Shown here: in pieces, positions 52,264 through 61,911 of the stretch
Position numbering within the stretch: position 1 is the first letter of the stretch
Layout: each line of letters starts with the position of its first letter
DNA from: Bordetella petrii
GTDB lineage: Bacteria > Pseudomonadota > Gammaproteobacteria > Burkholderiales > Burkholderiaceae_B
Direction of reading: 5' to 3'
Length of the DNA stretch: 64,000 bases
Assembly (NCBI RefSeq): GCF_017356245.1
Contig: NZ_JAFMZZ010000001.1
Span: forward strand, 3,663,602-3,727,601
Translations under genes and position numbers: made by a program
Notes under the pieces: generated by a model
The model's input: the letters and a program-made list of their open reading frames with translations, nothing else
Told to the model about the DNA's origin: nothing
The model's database searches: none

Positions 52264-54720
52264 ATGCGCACCTATCGACGCAGGATCGCCGCGTGGCTGG
52301 CATGCGGCGCCATGGCGCTGCTGGCGGGTTGCGCCGCGCCAGGCGGCAAGAAAGACACGATCGACATGGCCGGGCTGTCGCAGCCCGTGGAGATCCTGCG
52401 CGACAAGTATGGCGTGTCGCACATTTATGCCCAGAACCAGCACGACCTGTTCTTCGCCCAGGGCTTCAATGCCGCGCGCGACCGGATGTGGCAGCTGGAC
52501 CTGTGGCGCCGCCAGGGCGAAGGCAAGATGGCCGAACAGTTCGGGCCGCGCTTCGTCGAACAGGACCGCGCGGCGCGCCTGTTCCTGTACCGCGGCGACC
52601 CGCAGGCCGAATTCGCCAGCTACCACCCCGAAGGGCAGGCCATCCTGACGGCATTCGCCGAAGGCATCAACGCCTACGTCGACTGGGTGAAAGCCAACCC
52701 CGGGCAGATGCCGCCCGAGTTCAAGCTGACGGGCACCGAGCCCGGCTACTGGAGCCCGCAGACCTCGCTGATCCGCATCTACGGCCTGACCCGCAACGTG
52801 GCCAGCGAAGTCAAGCTGTCGCAGCAGATCGCCGCGCTGGGGCTGAACGCCGTGCAGGACCTGGGCACATACGAGCCGCCCATTGCGCTGCAGGTGCCGG
52901 CCGGCCTGAATGTCAGCCAGATCACCACGGCCGTGCTGGCCGATTACACCCTGGCCCGCAAAGGGCAGAAATTCGTGGCGGCCGATTTTCCGCGCAGCCC
53001 GCTGGCCGCGGCCGGGCGCGCGGAACTGGCGCGCAGCCTGTCGGCCCACCTGCAGGCGTCGCTGGATCCGGGTTTCGACCCGCTGGCGCCCCGCTACGAA
53101 AGCAACAACTGGAGCATCGCGGGGCAGCACACCGCTACCGGCCGGCCCATCCTGGCGGGCGACCCGCACCGCGCCATCGCCATGCCCTCGCTGCGCTACA
53201 TGGTGCACTTGAACGCGCCCGGCTGGAATGTGATCGGCGCCGGCGAGCCCGCGCTGCCCGGCGTGTCGATGGGGCACAACGACCGCATCGCGTTCGGGCT
53301 GACCATCTTCTCGTTCGCCGATGAAGAAGACCTGTACGTGTACGACACCAACCCGGCCAATCCCGCCCAATACCGCTATCGCGGCGGCTGGGAGAACATG
53401 CGCACGGTGGACGAGACGATCCCGGTGCGCGGGCAGCCCGCGGTTACCCGGCAGCTCAAGTTCACCCGGCACGGGCCGGTCATTCATGAAGACCCCGTGC
53501 GCCACAAGGCCTATGCGCTGCGCGCCGCCTACCTGGAATTTCCCGGCACGGCCGCCTACCTGGCCAGCCTGCGCCTGAACCAGGCGCAGAACTGGGACCA
53601 GTTCGTGGCCGGCATGGAAAAGCACTACACGCCCAGCGAGAACATGGTGTATGCCGATGTGGACGGCAATATCGGCTGGTTCGGCGGCAGCATCGCGCCG
53701 ATCCGCCCGCGCAAGGACTGGTCGGGCATGCTGCCGGTGCCGGGCAACGGCGATTTCGAATGGAAGGGTTTCCTGCCGACCAGCTCGCTGCCCAAGTCGC
53801 TGAACCCGCCCGAAGGCTACGTGGCGACCGCCAACGAATACAACCTGCCGTTCGATTATCCGTACAAGGACATGGCGGCCCGCACCTGGTCGGAGCCTTA
53901 CCGCGTGCAGCGCATCCGCGAGGTGCTGGCCGGCAAGAGCGGGCTCAGCCTGGAAACCTCGCAGCACCTGCAATTCGACAACCTGTCGATTCCGGCGCGC
54001 ACCCTGACGGGCTATGTGAAACAACTGAATTCGGCGCAGCCCGGCGTGGGCGAGGCGCTGCGCCTGTTGCAGGAGTGGGACTACCGCACCGAGATCGATT
54101 CCTCGGCCGCCACGGTATATGAGTTCTGGCTGCCCGAAGTGATCAAGCGCGTGTCCGACCTGTATATCCCGCCCCAGGGGCGGGCGGCGTTCGGCGACCT
54201 GCCGACCCGCAAGGTGCTGGAAAAGCTGGCGACGCCGGACTCGGCGTTCGGGCCCCGCCCCGAGCAGGGCCGCGACGCGCTGCTGCTGGCCGCGCTGGAC
54301 GACGGCGTGCGCAAGCTGACGGCCACCATGGGCACGGATTCCCGGCAGTGGGGCTGGGGCCGGCTGCACCATATCCAGTTCGAGCATGCGCTGGCCGGCC
54401 TGATGTCGCCGGAAACGGCCAAGGCCTATGGCACGCCGCGCTATCCGGTCAGCGGCGACAACGACACCGTGCACCGGGCCACGTTCCGCAAGTCCGACTA
54501 CCGCCAGATCAGCGGCGCCTCGTACCGGCAGGTGATCGACGTGGGCGCCTGGGACAACTCGCGCATGCAGAACATGCCGGGCCAGTCGGCCGACCCGCGC
54601 AGCCCGCACTACCGGGACCTGCTCGAGGGCTGGGCCACCGGAAAGTACATACCCATGGCATTCAGCCGCGAAAAGGTCGAAAGCGAGCTGGGCGACAGCC
54701 TGACCCTGCGGCCGCGCTGA
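52264..54720 (+). CDS. Penicillin acylase-family lipoprotein (Ntn hydrolase)
   Basis: An 818-residue self-processing amidase precursor. The signal ends at the lipobox LLAGC, unlike soluble periplasmic acylases. VEILRDKYGVSHIYA and FNAARDRMWQLDLWRRQGEG mark the alpha chain. The nucleophile Ser follows the linker at YESNNWSIAG, with PILAGDPHRAI after it. Relatives hydrolyse acyl amides such as beta-lactams or acyl-homoserine lactones; the substrate here is unknown. The 149-base upstream gap is AT-rich (AAAGAATTCATAAAATAAAAC), so it has its own promoter. Confidence 0.88.
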   Translation: MRTYRRRIAAWLACGAMALLAGCAAPGGKKDTIDMAGLSQPVEILRDKYGVSHIYAQNQHDLFFAQGFNAARDRMWQLDLWRRQGEGKMAEQFGPRFVEQDRAARLFLYRGDPQAEFASYHPEGQAILTAFAEGINAYVDWVKANPGQMPPEFKLTGTEPGYWSPQTSLIRIYGLTRNVASEVKLSQQIAALGLNAVQDLGTYEPPIALQVPAGLNVSQITTAVLADYTLARKGQKFVAADFPRSPLAAAGRAELARSLSAHLQASLDPGFDPLAPRYESNNWSIAGQHTATGRPILAGDPHRAIAMPSLRYMVHLNAPGWNVIGAGEPALPGVSMGHNDRIAFGLTIFSFADEEDLYVYDTNPANPAQYRYRGGWENMRTVDETIPVRGQPAVTRQLKFTRHGPVIHEDPVRHKAYALRAAYLEFPGTAAYLASLRLNQAQNWDQFVAGMEKHYTPSENMVYADVDGNIGWFGGSIAPIRPRKDWSGMLPVPGNGDFEWKGFLPTSSLPKSLNPPEGYVATANEYNLPFDYPYKDMAARTWSEPYRVQRIREVLAGKSGLSLETSQHLQFDNLSIPARTLTGYVKQLNSAQPGVGEALRLLQEWDYRTEIDSSAATVYEFWLPEVIKRVSDLYIPPQGRAAFGDLPTRKVLEKLATPDSAFGPRPEQGRDALLLAALDDGVRKLTATMGTDSRQWGWGRLHHIQFEHALAGLMSPETAKAYGTPRYPVSGDNDTVHRATFRKSDYRQISGASYRQVIDVGAWDNSRMQNMPGQSADPRSPHYRDLLEGWATGKYIPMAFSREKVESELGDSLTLRPR

Positions 54721-54747
54721 GCTTCACTTCGCCAGCGCCAGGCGCCA

Positions 54748-54862
54748 GGTGTCTGACTCCCGCCAGGGTGTCAGACACCGTACGACTGAGACGGCTTCGG
54801 CGTACCGCGGTGTCAGGCACCTGGCGGAGCCTGACACCTGAGCACCCGCGGAGCCAGACACC
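54748..54862. repeat. Cluster of GGTGTCTGRC hairpin repeats
   Basis: Two inverted repeats, GGTGTCTGAC (54748-54757) with GTCAGACACC (54770-54779), and GGTGTCAGGC (54809-54818) with GCCTGACACC (54829-54838). A third half-site, GAGCCAGACACC, ends at 54862. The same core as the repeat at 38165. It lies between convergent genes and may act as a bidirectional terminator. Confidence 0.75.
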
Positions 54863-54884
54863 CGGCGCCGTGCATGCCCGTGCA

Positions 54885-55910
54885 TCACCGGCCTTGCGCC
54901 TTCAGCCGGGCATCCAGCCGCGGGTACACGCGGCGTGCGTTGCCTTCGAAGATCTGGTGGCGCGCCTGCGGCGACAGGCCGCCCGCGTCGATATAGCGCC
55001 GGGTGTCGTCGAAATGATGCCCGGTGTCGGGATCGATGCCGCGCACGGCGCCGATCATTTCGCTGGCGAACAGCAGGTTGTCCACCGGAATTACCCGGGT
55101 CAGCAGGTCGATGCCCGGCTGATGGTAGACACAGGTGTCGAAGAAAATATTGTTGAGCAGGTGTTCCTGCAGGCGCGGCTTGCGCAAGGCCTGCGCCAGC
55201 CCGCGAAAGCGCCCCCAGTGATACGGCACGGCGCCGCCGCCGTGCGGGATCACGAACCGCAGCGCCGGAAAATCGCGGAACAGTTCGGAATCCAGGCATT
55301 GCATGAACGCGGTGGTGTCGCCGTTCAGGTAATGCGCGCCGGTGGTATGGAAGCACGCGTTGCAGCTCTGGCTGACGTGGATCATGGCCGGCACGTCGTA
55401 TTCCACCAGTTTCTCGTACAGCGGATACCAATGCCGGTCGCTCAAGGGCGGGCTGGTCCAGTGCCCGCCGGAAGGATCGGGATTCAGGTTGACGGCCACG
55501 TTGCCGTATTGCTCGACGCAGCGCTGCAACTCCGCCGCGCAGGTGGCCGGATCCACGCCGGGGCTCTGCGGCAGCATGGCCGCCGGCACGAAATGATCGG
55601 GAAACAGGGCCGACACCCGGTGGCACAGCTCGTTGCAGATGGCCGCCCAGGTCGACGACACCTGGAAATCGCCGATGTGGTGCGCCATGAAAATGGCGCG
55701 CGGGCTGAAGATGGTGAGGTCGTGCCCGCGCTCGCGCATCACGCGCAGCTGGTTGCGCTCGATGGCTTCGCGGATCTCGTCGTCGCTGATGCGCAGCTCG
55801 GACACCCGCGGCATGGGCGTGCCGTCGGCAAGCGCCCCGATCTGGCGCGCGCGCCACTGCTCCAGCGCCGCGGGCGCCGTGGTGAAGTGTCCATGGCAAT
55901 CGATGATCAT
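54885..55910 (-). CDS. ligJ: LigJ-like 4-oxalomesaconate hydratase (amidohydrolase family)
   Basis: A 341-residue metal-dependent TIM-barrel enzyme. MIIDCHGHFTTAP (zinc HxH), ISDDEIREAIERNQL, PQSPGVDP, NLNPDPSGGHWTSPPL, HVSQSCNACFHTTGAHYLN and IPHGGGAVPYHWGRFRGL agree along the length with LigJ hydratases of protocatechuate 4,5-cleavage. Other LigJ-pathway genes are not in view, so the true substrate could differ. The ATG is 17 bases from the end of the Bug receptor gene, in the same direction. Confidence 0.85.
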   Translation of the reverse strand: MIIDCHGHFTTAPAALEQWRARQIGALADGTPMPRVSELRISDDEIREAIERNQLRVMRERGHDLTIFSPRAIFMAHHIGDFQVSSTWAAICNELCHRVSALFPDHFVPAAMLPQSPGVDPATCAAELQRCVEQYGNVAVNLNPDPSGGHWTSPPLSDRHWYPLYEKLVEYDVPAMIHVSQSCNACFHTTGAHYLNGDTTAFMQCLDSELFRDFPALRFVIPHGGGAVPYHWGRFRGLAQALRKPRLQEHLLNNIFFDTCVYHQPGIDLLTRVIPVDNLLFASEMIGAVRGIDPDTGHHFDDTRRYIDAGGLSPQARHQIFEGNARRVYPRLDARLKAQGR

Positions 55911-55927
55911 GTCGTGCTTCCGGTGAT

Positions 55928-56932
55928 TCAGTTGCTGGTGATGCCCGCGCTTTTGATGACCTCGCCCCAGCGCCGGGTTTCGGTTTCGAGAAACTTGCCG
56001 AACCCGGCCGGCGGCTGCGGGTCCACAATCGCGCCCACGCCGGCCAGGCGCTGCTGCACTTTCTGGTCTTTCAGCACCGCCAGCAGGTTCCTGCTCAGTG
56101 TATCGATCGCCGCGGCCGGCGTTCTGGCGGGCACCAGGAAGCCCCACCACACAGTGGCCTCGAAGCCCGGCACGCCGGCCTCGTCAAAAGTGGGCACGTC
56201 GGGCAGGGTGGCGATGCGCTGTTTCGATGCTACCGCCAGCGCGCGGATATTGCCGGCCGCCACGCGCGGCGCGGCCTCCAGCGGGTTGACCATCATGAAG
56301 TCCAGTCGCCCGCCGATCAGGTCGGTAAGGGCCGGCACGCCGCCCTTGTAGCCGATGTGCATGGCCTGGATGCCGGCCGTGCGCTTGAGCATTTCCACGG
56401 CCAGGTGCCCCGAGCCGCCCACGCCGGACGAGCCATAGTTCATCTTGCCCTGCCTGTCGTGCGCGGCCTGCAGCAGTTGCTTCAGTGTGCGGTACGGCGA
56501 CTCGGCATCCACCACCAGCACCAGCGGGGCATAGCCCACGCGCGCAACCGGCATCAGGTCTTTCAGCGGGTCGAAGGGCAGGTTCTTGTCCAGCCAGGGG
56601 TTGGTGGCCAGCCCGTTGGCGCCCAGCAGCATGGTGTAGCCGTCGGGCTGCGCGCGCACGACTTCGTGCGTGCCGATGTTGGCGTGGTTGCCCGGCTTGT
56701 TCTCGACAATGACGGGCTGGCCCAGCCGGGCCGCCAGCGGGTCGCCGATGATGCGGGCCACGCTGTCGACCGCGCCGCCCGCGGCGAACGGCACCACGAT
56801 GCGCACCGGGTGCGCGGGAAATGTCTGGGCGCGGGCAGGGGCGCTGCCCGCCCAGGCGCCGAAAGCCGCGCCGGCCAGGGCCAGGATGGCCCGCCAATGC
56901 CCGCGCCCGTGGTTGATCGAGTGGATACCCAT
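55928..56932 (-). CDS. Bug/TctC-family periplasmic receptor
   Basis: A 334-residue exported protein with a signal peptide ending APARA. RIVVPFAAGGAVDSVARIIGDPLAARLGQPVIVENKPGNH is the Bug signature, and MNYGSSGVGGSGHLAVEMLK and a terminal LETETRRWGEVIKSAGI follow. The family binds carboxylates for tripartite transporters or as orphan sensors and is very abundant in Bordetella-like genomes. GGAGGAGA precedes the ATG. It is divergent from the LysR gene. Confidence 0.92.
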   Translation of the reverse strand: MGIHSINHGRGHWRAILALAGAAFGAWAGSAPARAQTFPAHPVRIVVPFAAGGAVDSVARIIGDPLAARLGQPVIVENKPGNHANIGTHEVVRAQPDGYTMLLGANGLATNPWLDKNLPFDPLKDLMPVARVGYAPLVLVVDAESPYRTLKQLLQAAHDRQGKMNYGSSGVGGSGHLAVEMLKRTAGIQAMHIGYKGGVPALTDLIGGRLDFMMVNPLEAAPRVAAGNIRALAVASKQRIATLPDVPTFDEAGVPGFEATVWWGFLVPARTPAAAIDTLSRNLLAVLKDQKVQQRLAGVGAIVDPQPPAGFGKFLETETRRWGEVIKSAGITSN

Positions 56933-57086
56933 GCTTGTCTCCTCCTTGGGGTTTCATATGAACGGGCTCTGCCGGCCCGGGGGGCTGGTACGCCAGGATT
57001 GCGTCCTCCCTCGATCTATGGTGCTATGCACGAATACTCGGGTCAAATATATATTTCTACCGGTTTTCCATATAAAAAACGAATAC

Positions 57087-58022
57087 ATGGACTTGCGCCA
57101 GCTACGCTATTTCGTGGCGGTGGCCGAAGAAGCCAGCTTCACCGCCGCCGCGCGCCGCCTGAATATCAGCCAGCCGCCCCTGAGCATGCAGATCAAGGCG
57201 CTGGAAGAAGCGCTGGGCGCTCCGCTGTTCGAGCGCGCGCATCGCAGCCTGCGGCTGACCGACGCGGGCCTTGTGTTTCTGGAACAGGCGCGCCTGACAC
57301 TCAGCCAGATGGCCAGCGCGGTGCAATTGGCCCAGCTGGCCGGCCGCGGCGAGGCCGGCTTGCTGCGCATCGCGTTCACCGGCTCGGTGCCGCTGGTGCC
57401 GGGCTTCGCCCGCCTGGTCAAGACTTTCCGCCGTGAACGGCCGCTGGCCCGGCTGGAAATCGCCCACATGCCCACCGGCCAGCAATTGCAGGCGCTGCAG
57501 GAGCGCCGCATCGACATCGGACTGCTGCGGCCGGCGCCGCAATTCCAGCCGCCGCCGCACCTGGCGTTCATGCCATTCTGGAAAGACGAGCTGCGCGTGG
57601 CGGTGCCCAGCGACCACCCGCTGGCGGCGCACCCGGGCCGCATTTCCGTCAAGGCGCTGGCGCCTTATCCGCTGATCCTGTTTCCGCGCGAGATCAGCTG
57701 CGGGCTGCACGACCAGATCATCCAGCTGTTCAACCGCGCCGGGCTGGTGCCGCAGGTTGCCCAGGAAGCGCGCGAAGGCACCACGATAGTGGGCCTGGTG
57801 GCGGCCGGGGTGGGCATTTCATTGCTGCCCGATGCTTATGCCAGCCTGCGCACCGAGGGCGTGCATTACGCGCGGCTCGAAGCGGATGCCGCCCATTGCC
57901 CGTTGCTGCTGGCTTGCTGGAAAGACGGCCCCAGCGACCTGGTGCAGCGGTTCGTGAAGCTGGCGCGCAGCATCGTGGCCGACGAGCCGGCCGCGGGCGC
58001 GGCGGACGGCGGCCTCAGGTAG
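57087..58022 (+). CDS. LysR-type transcriptional regulator
   Basis: A 311-residue regulator: N-terminal helix-turn-helix [33 protein letters not shown] and a periplasmic-binding-like effector domain ([29 protein letters not shown]). It is divergent from the Bug-ligJ pair and is the likely regulator of it. The 154-base gap is AT-rich near the LysR start (TATATATTTCTACC). Its stop overlaps the convergent nhaA stop by eight bases. Confidence 0.9.
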   Translation: MDLRQLRYFVAVAEEASFTAAARRLNISQPPLSMQIKALEEALGAPLFERAHRSLRLTDAGLVFLEQARLTLSQMASAVQLAQLAGRGEAGLLRIAFTGSVPLVPGFARLVKTFRRERPLARLEIAHMPTGQQLQALQERRIDIGLLRPAPQFQPPPHLAFMPFWKDELRVAVPSDHPLAAHPGRISVKALAPYPLILFPREISCGLHDQIIQLFNRAGLVPQVAQEAREGTTIVGLVAAGVGISLLPDAYASLRTEGVHYARLEADAAHCPLLLACWKDGPSDLVQRFVKLARSIVADEPAAGAADGGLR

Positions 58023-59394
58023 CAGCCGGGCCTGCTGCGTCGGCGGAGGGCGGGGCGGCGCGGGCCCGCACGCGGCGCGCATATAGCGCGCCCCACGCCA
58101 GGCCCAGCAGCGCCGTGGCCAGCGATCCCAGCAGCACGCCCAGCTTGGCCGCGCCCAACAGGTTTTCATTGCCGGCGAAGGCCAGCATGGCAATGAAAAT
58201 GGACATGGTGAAGCCCACGCCCGCCAGCAGGCCGATCAGCACGATGCCGTCCCAGCCGACGCCGGGCGGCAGCCGGCACCAGCCCAGGCGCACCATCAGC
58301 CAGCTGATGCCGATGACGCCGGCCGGCTTGCCGGCGATCAGCGCGATGGCCACGCCGGCCATCACCCATTGCGAGCCGCCGGCCGCGAGATCGACGCCGC
58401 CCAGGGTGACGCCCGCGTTGGCCAGGGCGAACAGGGGCATGATGGCATAGGCCACCCACGGGTGCAGGGCCGTCTGCACGCGCACCACCGGCGGCAGCAT
58501 TTCGCGCTGCGCCAGGCGCAGCCGCCGCAGCGGCTGCGCCTGGCCGCCGGACGCGGCCGCCAGGTCGCTGGCCGCGCGCGCCACCATGTCCAGTGGCCGC
58601 TCGCGCATGCGCCGCGACACCACGGGGGTCATCAGGCCCAGCACCACGCCGGCCAGCGTCGGATGCGCGCCGGTCATCAGCAGGCCGGTCCAGACGATGG
58701 CGCCGGGCAGCACGTACGCATAGGCCGAGCCGACGCCGATGTGCTGCAGCCCGAGCACCAGCGCGATGCCCAGCGCGGCCACCGCGAAGCCGCTGTAATC
58801 GAGCCCGCCGGAATAGAAAAAGGCGATGATCAGCACCGCGATGATGTCGTCGATGATGGCCAGCGCCAGCAGGAAGACCCGCACATTGCCGGGAATGGAG
58901 CGGCCCAGCAGGGCCAGCACGCCCACGGCGAAGGCAATGTCGGTGGCGGTGGGCACGGCCCAGCCGGCGCGCTGCACGGCCTCGCCATTGAAGGCCAGGT
59001 AGATCAGCGCCGGCACGGCAACCCCGCCCAGGGCGGCGGCCAGGGGCAGCGCGGCCTGCCTGAAATCGCTGAGCGCGCCTTCGTGGATTTCGCGGCGGAT
59101 TTCCATGCCGACCACCAGGAAAAAGACGGTCATCAGCGCGTCGTTGATCCAGAAATGCAGCGGCTGCGCGAATTCGTGGCTGCCCAGCCGGAACGACAGG
59201 GGCGTGTGCCACAGGGCGTGATAGGAAGGGGAAAAGGCGGAATTGGCCCAGATCAGCGCGATGGCTGCGGCGGCCAGCAGCACGGCGCCGCCAACGGCCT
59301 CGATGTGCAGGAAACGTTCCAGGGTGGCCAGGGCGCGTTCGGCGAACAATTGCGCGCGCGGCGGATTCCGCAGGGCGGAGGGGTGTCGGGTCAT
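58015..59394 (-). CDS. nhaA: Na+/H+ antiporter NhaA
   Basis: A 459-residue inner-membrane antiporter with about twelve helices. It keeps the essential acidic residues in [12 protein letters not shown] and [11 protein letters not shown], plus the [12 protein letters not shown] segment. The C-terminus is longer than that of E. coli NhaA. The start ATG 59394 was chosen as the first Met that gives the normal N-terminus; a longer frame runs to 59475. It exchanges Na+ or Li+ for protons in pH and salt homeostasis. Confidence 0.93.
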   Translation of the reverse strand: MTRHPSALRNPPRAQLFAERALATLERFLHIEAVGGAVLLAAAAIALIWANSAFSPSYHALWHTPLSFRLGSHEFAQPLHFWINDALMTVFFLVVGMEIRREIHEGALSDFRQAALPLAAALGGVAVPALIYLAFNGEAVQRAGWAVPTATDIAFAVGVLALLGRSIPGNVRVFLLALAIIDDIIAVLIIAFFYSGGLDYSGFAVAALGIALVLGLQHIGVGSAYAYVLPGAIVWTGLLMTGAHPTLAGVVLGLMTPVVSRRMRERPLDMVARAASDLAAASGGQAQPLRRLRLAQREMLPPVVRVQTALHPWVAYAIMPLFALANAGVTLGGVDLAAGGSQWVMAGVAIALIAGKPAGVIGISWLMVRLGWCRLPPGVGWDGIVLIGLLAGVGFTMSIFIAMLAFAGNENLLGAAKLGVLLGSLATALLGLAWGALYARRVRARAAPPSADAAGPAAT

Positions 59395-59511
59395 GACGCA
59401 GGTATCCCGCGCGGCGGCCCGACCAGCGCATTGAACCTGCCGTGCCGCACGATGCGGCCGACACCCAGCCGCCATTCTACACAGCCCGCGCCGGCAGCGC
59501 GCGGCGCGCGG

Positions 59512-60162
59512 CTATTTCTTGTGGTTGCCGGCCAACGCCGCCGTGATGCCCAGGCCGATCAGCATGGCGCCGCCCACGTAGCGCTCGAACTGCAGGTAGC
59601 CGCGGCTGCGCCGCAGCCAGCGGCCGGCCGCGCTGGCCGCGAAGGCATAGCAGGCGTCGCTGGCCAGGCCCAGCAGCGTGAAAAGCAGGCCCAGGAAGAC
59701 CACTTGCGAGGCTACGTGGCCGCGGCTGACATCGACGAACTGCGGCAGGAAGGCCAGGAAGAACAGCGCCGTCTTGGGGTTGAGCAGGTTGACGATGAAA
59801 CCGTCGCGAAACAGCCGGCCATAGCGGAGCCGGGCGCGCGGCGCGTCGATGGCGGCGGCCGCCGGGCGCGTGCAGATTTTCTTCAGGCCCAGCCAGATCA
59901 GGTAGGCGGCCCCGGCGTACTTCACGATGCTGAACGCCAGCGCCGACGAGGCCAGCAGGGCGGACAGCCCCAGCGCGGCCGCCAGCACGTGCACCAGCGT
60001 GGCCGTATGGATGCCCAGGTCGGACACCAGGCCGGCCTTGCGCCCTTGTTCGACCGACTGGGTAATGATGTAAAGCACGGCCGGGCCGGGAATGACGAGC
60101 AGCACCAGCGCCGCGCTGATGAACAGCGCCAGGCTGGCGGTGCCGGGAATCACGAATTCCAT
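59512..60162 (-). CDS. LysE/RhtB-family amino acid exporter
   Basis: A 216-residue membrane protein with six predicted helices. IPGPAVLYIITQSVEQGRKAGLVSDLGI near the N-terminus and KYAGAAYLIWLGLK are family blocks, with FIVNLLNPKTALFFLAFLPQFV in the middle. Such proteins export amino acids or homoserine lactones. Its start is 25 bases before the end of the small Pmp3 gene, in the same direction. Confidence 0.9.
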   Translation of the reverse strand: MEFVIPGTASLALFISAALVLLVIPGPAVLYIITQSVEQGRKAGLVSDLGIHTATLVHVLAAALGLSALLASSALAFSIVKYAGAAYLIWLGLKKICTRPAAAAIDAPRARLRYGRLFRDGFIVNLLNPKTALFFLAFLPQFVDVSRGHVASQVVFLGLLFTLLGLASDACYAFAASAAGRWLRRSRGYLQFERYVGGAMLIGLGITAALAGNHKK

Positions 60163-60187
60163 GCTGCTCTCCTGGTGCGGCCGCGTG

Positions 60188-60379
60188 TCAGCGGGACTGC
60201 AGGGCTTCTTTGATTTTCTTGTCGGTGTTGTATTGGCTCAGGGCGTACACGGCCCAGATCGCCGCGGGAATCCAGCCGATGAGGGTGATCTGCAGGATCA
60301 GGCAGATGATGCCGGCGATGGGGCGGCCGATGGTGAAAAAGCCCAGCCAGGGCAGCAGCAAAGCAATGAGCAGGCGCAT
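60188..60379 (-). CDS. Pmp3/YqaE-type small membrane protein
   Basis: A 63-residue protein with two transmembrane helices. GFFTIGRPIAGIICLILQ followed by GWIPAAIWAVYALSQYNTDKKIKEALQ fits the family, whose members respond to salt and stress at the membrane. The ATG at 60379 starts MRLLIALLLPWLG. Confidence 0.85.
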   Translation of the reverse strand: MRLLIALLLPWLGFFTIGRPIAGIICLILQITLIGWIPAAIWAVYALSQYNTDKKIKEALQSR

Positions 60380-60449
60380 GGGTTGCCTATACGGAAAAAC
60401 AGTCGGGCCAGTGTACACCGCGCCTGCGGCGCCCATCCGCCGCCGCGGC

Positions 60450-61187
60450 TCAATCGATTTTGTAGTCCATCCAGGTGGCCACCATGTCGCGCAGCCCGGA
60501 GCCCTGCTCGAATGCCTGCCTTGCGCCCTCGGCCTTGTTGCGGCCCAGCTCCAGGATATACAGGTAATCGGATACCTCGACGCAGCGGCGCACGTTCTGG
60601 TCGACCAGCACCACCGTCAGGCCCTCGTCGGCCAGGCCGCGCACGAACGCGTAGATTTCCTTGGATATCTTGGGGGCCAGCATGGCGGTGGGTTCGTCGA
60701 GCAGGATCACCGACGGCTCGATGAGCAGGGCCCGGCCGAATTCGACAAAGCGCTGCTGCCCGCCGCTCATGCTCGAGACCGGATCGCGCCGCTTTTCGGC
60801 CAGAATGGGAAACCGGGCATAGACCGAGTCGATCTGCCGCCGCACCCGGGCGCGGTCTTTGCGAAACGTCCAGCATCCCAGCAGCAGGTTGTCTTCGACG
60901 GAAAGATCGGCGAACAGGCTGCGGTTCTGCGGCACGTAGGCCACGCCTTGCCCGGCCCGCCGGTTGGCGGGGTCGCGGCTGACGTCGCGCCCCTGCAGCG
61001 AAATGCTGCCGCCGCGCAGCGGCAAGAAGCCGAACATGGTTTTCAGCACGGTGGACTTGCCCGCGCCGTTCGGGCCGATGATGCCGGTGACGCAGCCTTT
61101 GCGCGCCGCGACAGAGACGCCGTTCAGGATGGTGATGTCTCCGTGATAGGCAACGGTCACGTCGTTCAGGCTCAGGACGGCATCCAT
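60450..61187 (-). CDS. livF: Branched-chain amino acid ABC transporter ATP-binding protein LivF
   Basis: A 245-residue ATPase with Walker A GPNGAGKST, VPQNRSLFADLSVEDNL, signature SMSGGQQRFVEFGRAL, Walker B ILLDEPTAMLAP and H-loop replaced by VDQNV, as is normal in LivF. It follows LivG by four bases. Substrates in this family range from branched-chain amino acids to amides and urea. Confidence 0.92.
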   Translation of the reverse strand: MDAVLSLNDVTVAYHGDITILNGVSVAARKGCVTGIIGPNGAGKSTVLKTMFGFLPLRGGSISLQGRDVSRDPANRRAGQGVAYVPQNRSLFADLSVEDNLLLGCWTFRKDRARVRRQIDSVYARFPILAEKRRDPVSSMSGGQQRFVEFGRALLIEPSVILLDEPTAMLAPKISKEIYAFVRGLADEGLTVVLVDQNVRRCVEVSDYLYILELGRNKAEGARQAFEQGSGLRDMVATWMDYKID

Positions 61188-61191
61188 GCTG

Positions 61192-61899
61192 CTAGGCTCC
61201 CAGGTAGGCTTCGATGACGGCGGGGTCGGATCGCACCGTATCGGCGCTGCCCTGTGTCAGGATGGCGCCTTCGTTCATGACCACGATATGGTGGGACAGC
61301 TGGTAGATCGAGGTGAGGTCGTGCGACACCAGCACGACCGAGCAGTCATGCTGGACCGGGATCTCGGCGATCAGGTTGATGAGCTGCAGGGCCAATTGCG
61401 GATTGACGCCGGCGAAGGGCTCGTCCAGCAGGATGAGCTTGGGCCGCGCCACCATGATGCGCGCCAGTTCCACCAGCTTTTGCTGGCCGCCCGACAGCTC
61501 TTCGGCGTAGTTGTGCCGCAGCGCCAGCAGCCCTACCTTTTCCAGCCAGTAGGCCGACTGCTCGTCGCGCTCGGCGTCGCTGGCCTGCGAGGCCACCTGG
61601 GCGACATCCATGTTGTCCAGCAGCGTCATGTGCTGGAATACCCGCGGCACCTGGAACGTGCGGCCGATTCCCAGCGCGGCGACCTCGTGGATGGGGCGCC
61701 CGGCCAGCGACTGCCCGTCGAGCTCGATAGAGCCGGAGTCGGCCCGGTAGATGCCGTTGATGCAGTTCAGCATCGTGGTCTTGCCCGAGCCGTTCATGCC
61801 GATCACGCCCAGTATGGCGCGGGCCGGCACGTCGAGGTCGATGCCGCGCAGGGCCTGCAGCCCGCCGAAGCGCTTTTTCAGATTCCGCACCTTGAGCAC
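61192..61899 (-). CDS. livG: Branched-chain amino acid ABC transporter ATP-binding protein LivG
   Basis: A 235-residue ATPase with Walker A GMNGSGKTT, the LivG insert FQVPRVFQHMTLLDN, signature LSGGQQKLVELARIM, Walker B ILLDEPFAGVNP and H-loop VSHDL. The start codon is GTG at 61899, with GAGAGG before it. It follows LivH by 12 bases. Confidence 0.92.
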   Translation of the reverse strand: MLKVRNLKKRFGGLQALRGIDLDVPARAILGVIGMNGSGKTTMLNCINGIYRADSGSIELDGQSLAGRPIHEVAALGIGRTFQVPRVFQHMTLLDNMDVAQVASQASDAERDEQSAYWLEKVGLLALRHNYAEELSGGQQKLVELARIMVARPKLILLDEPFAGVNPQLALQLINLIAEIPVQHDCSVVLVSHDLTSIYQLSHHIVVMNEGAILTQGSADTVRSDPAVIEAYLGA

Positions 61900-61911
61900 G
61901 CCGCGCCTCTC

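Noticed and set aside
54748..54862. CRISPR array
   Set aside because: The units are hairpins of variable spacing and not regular direct repeats with spacers.
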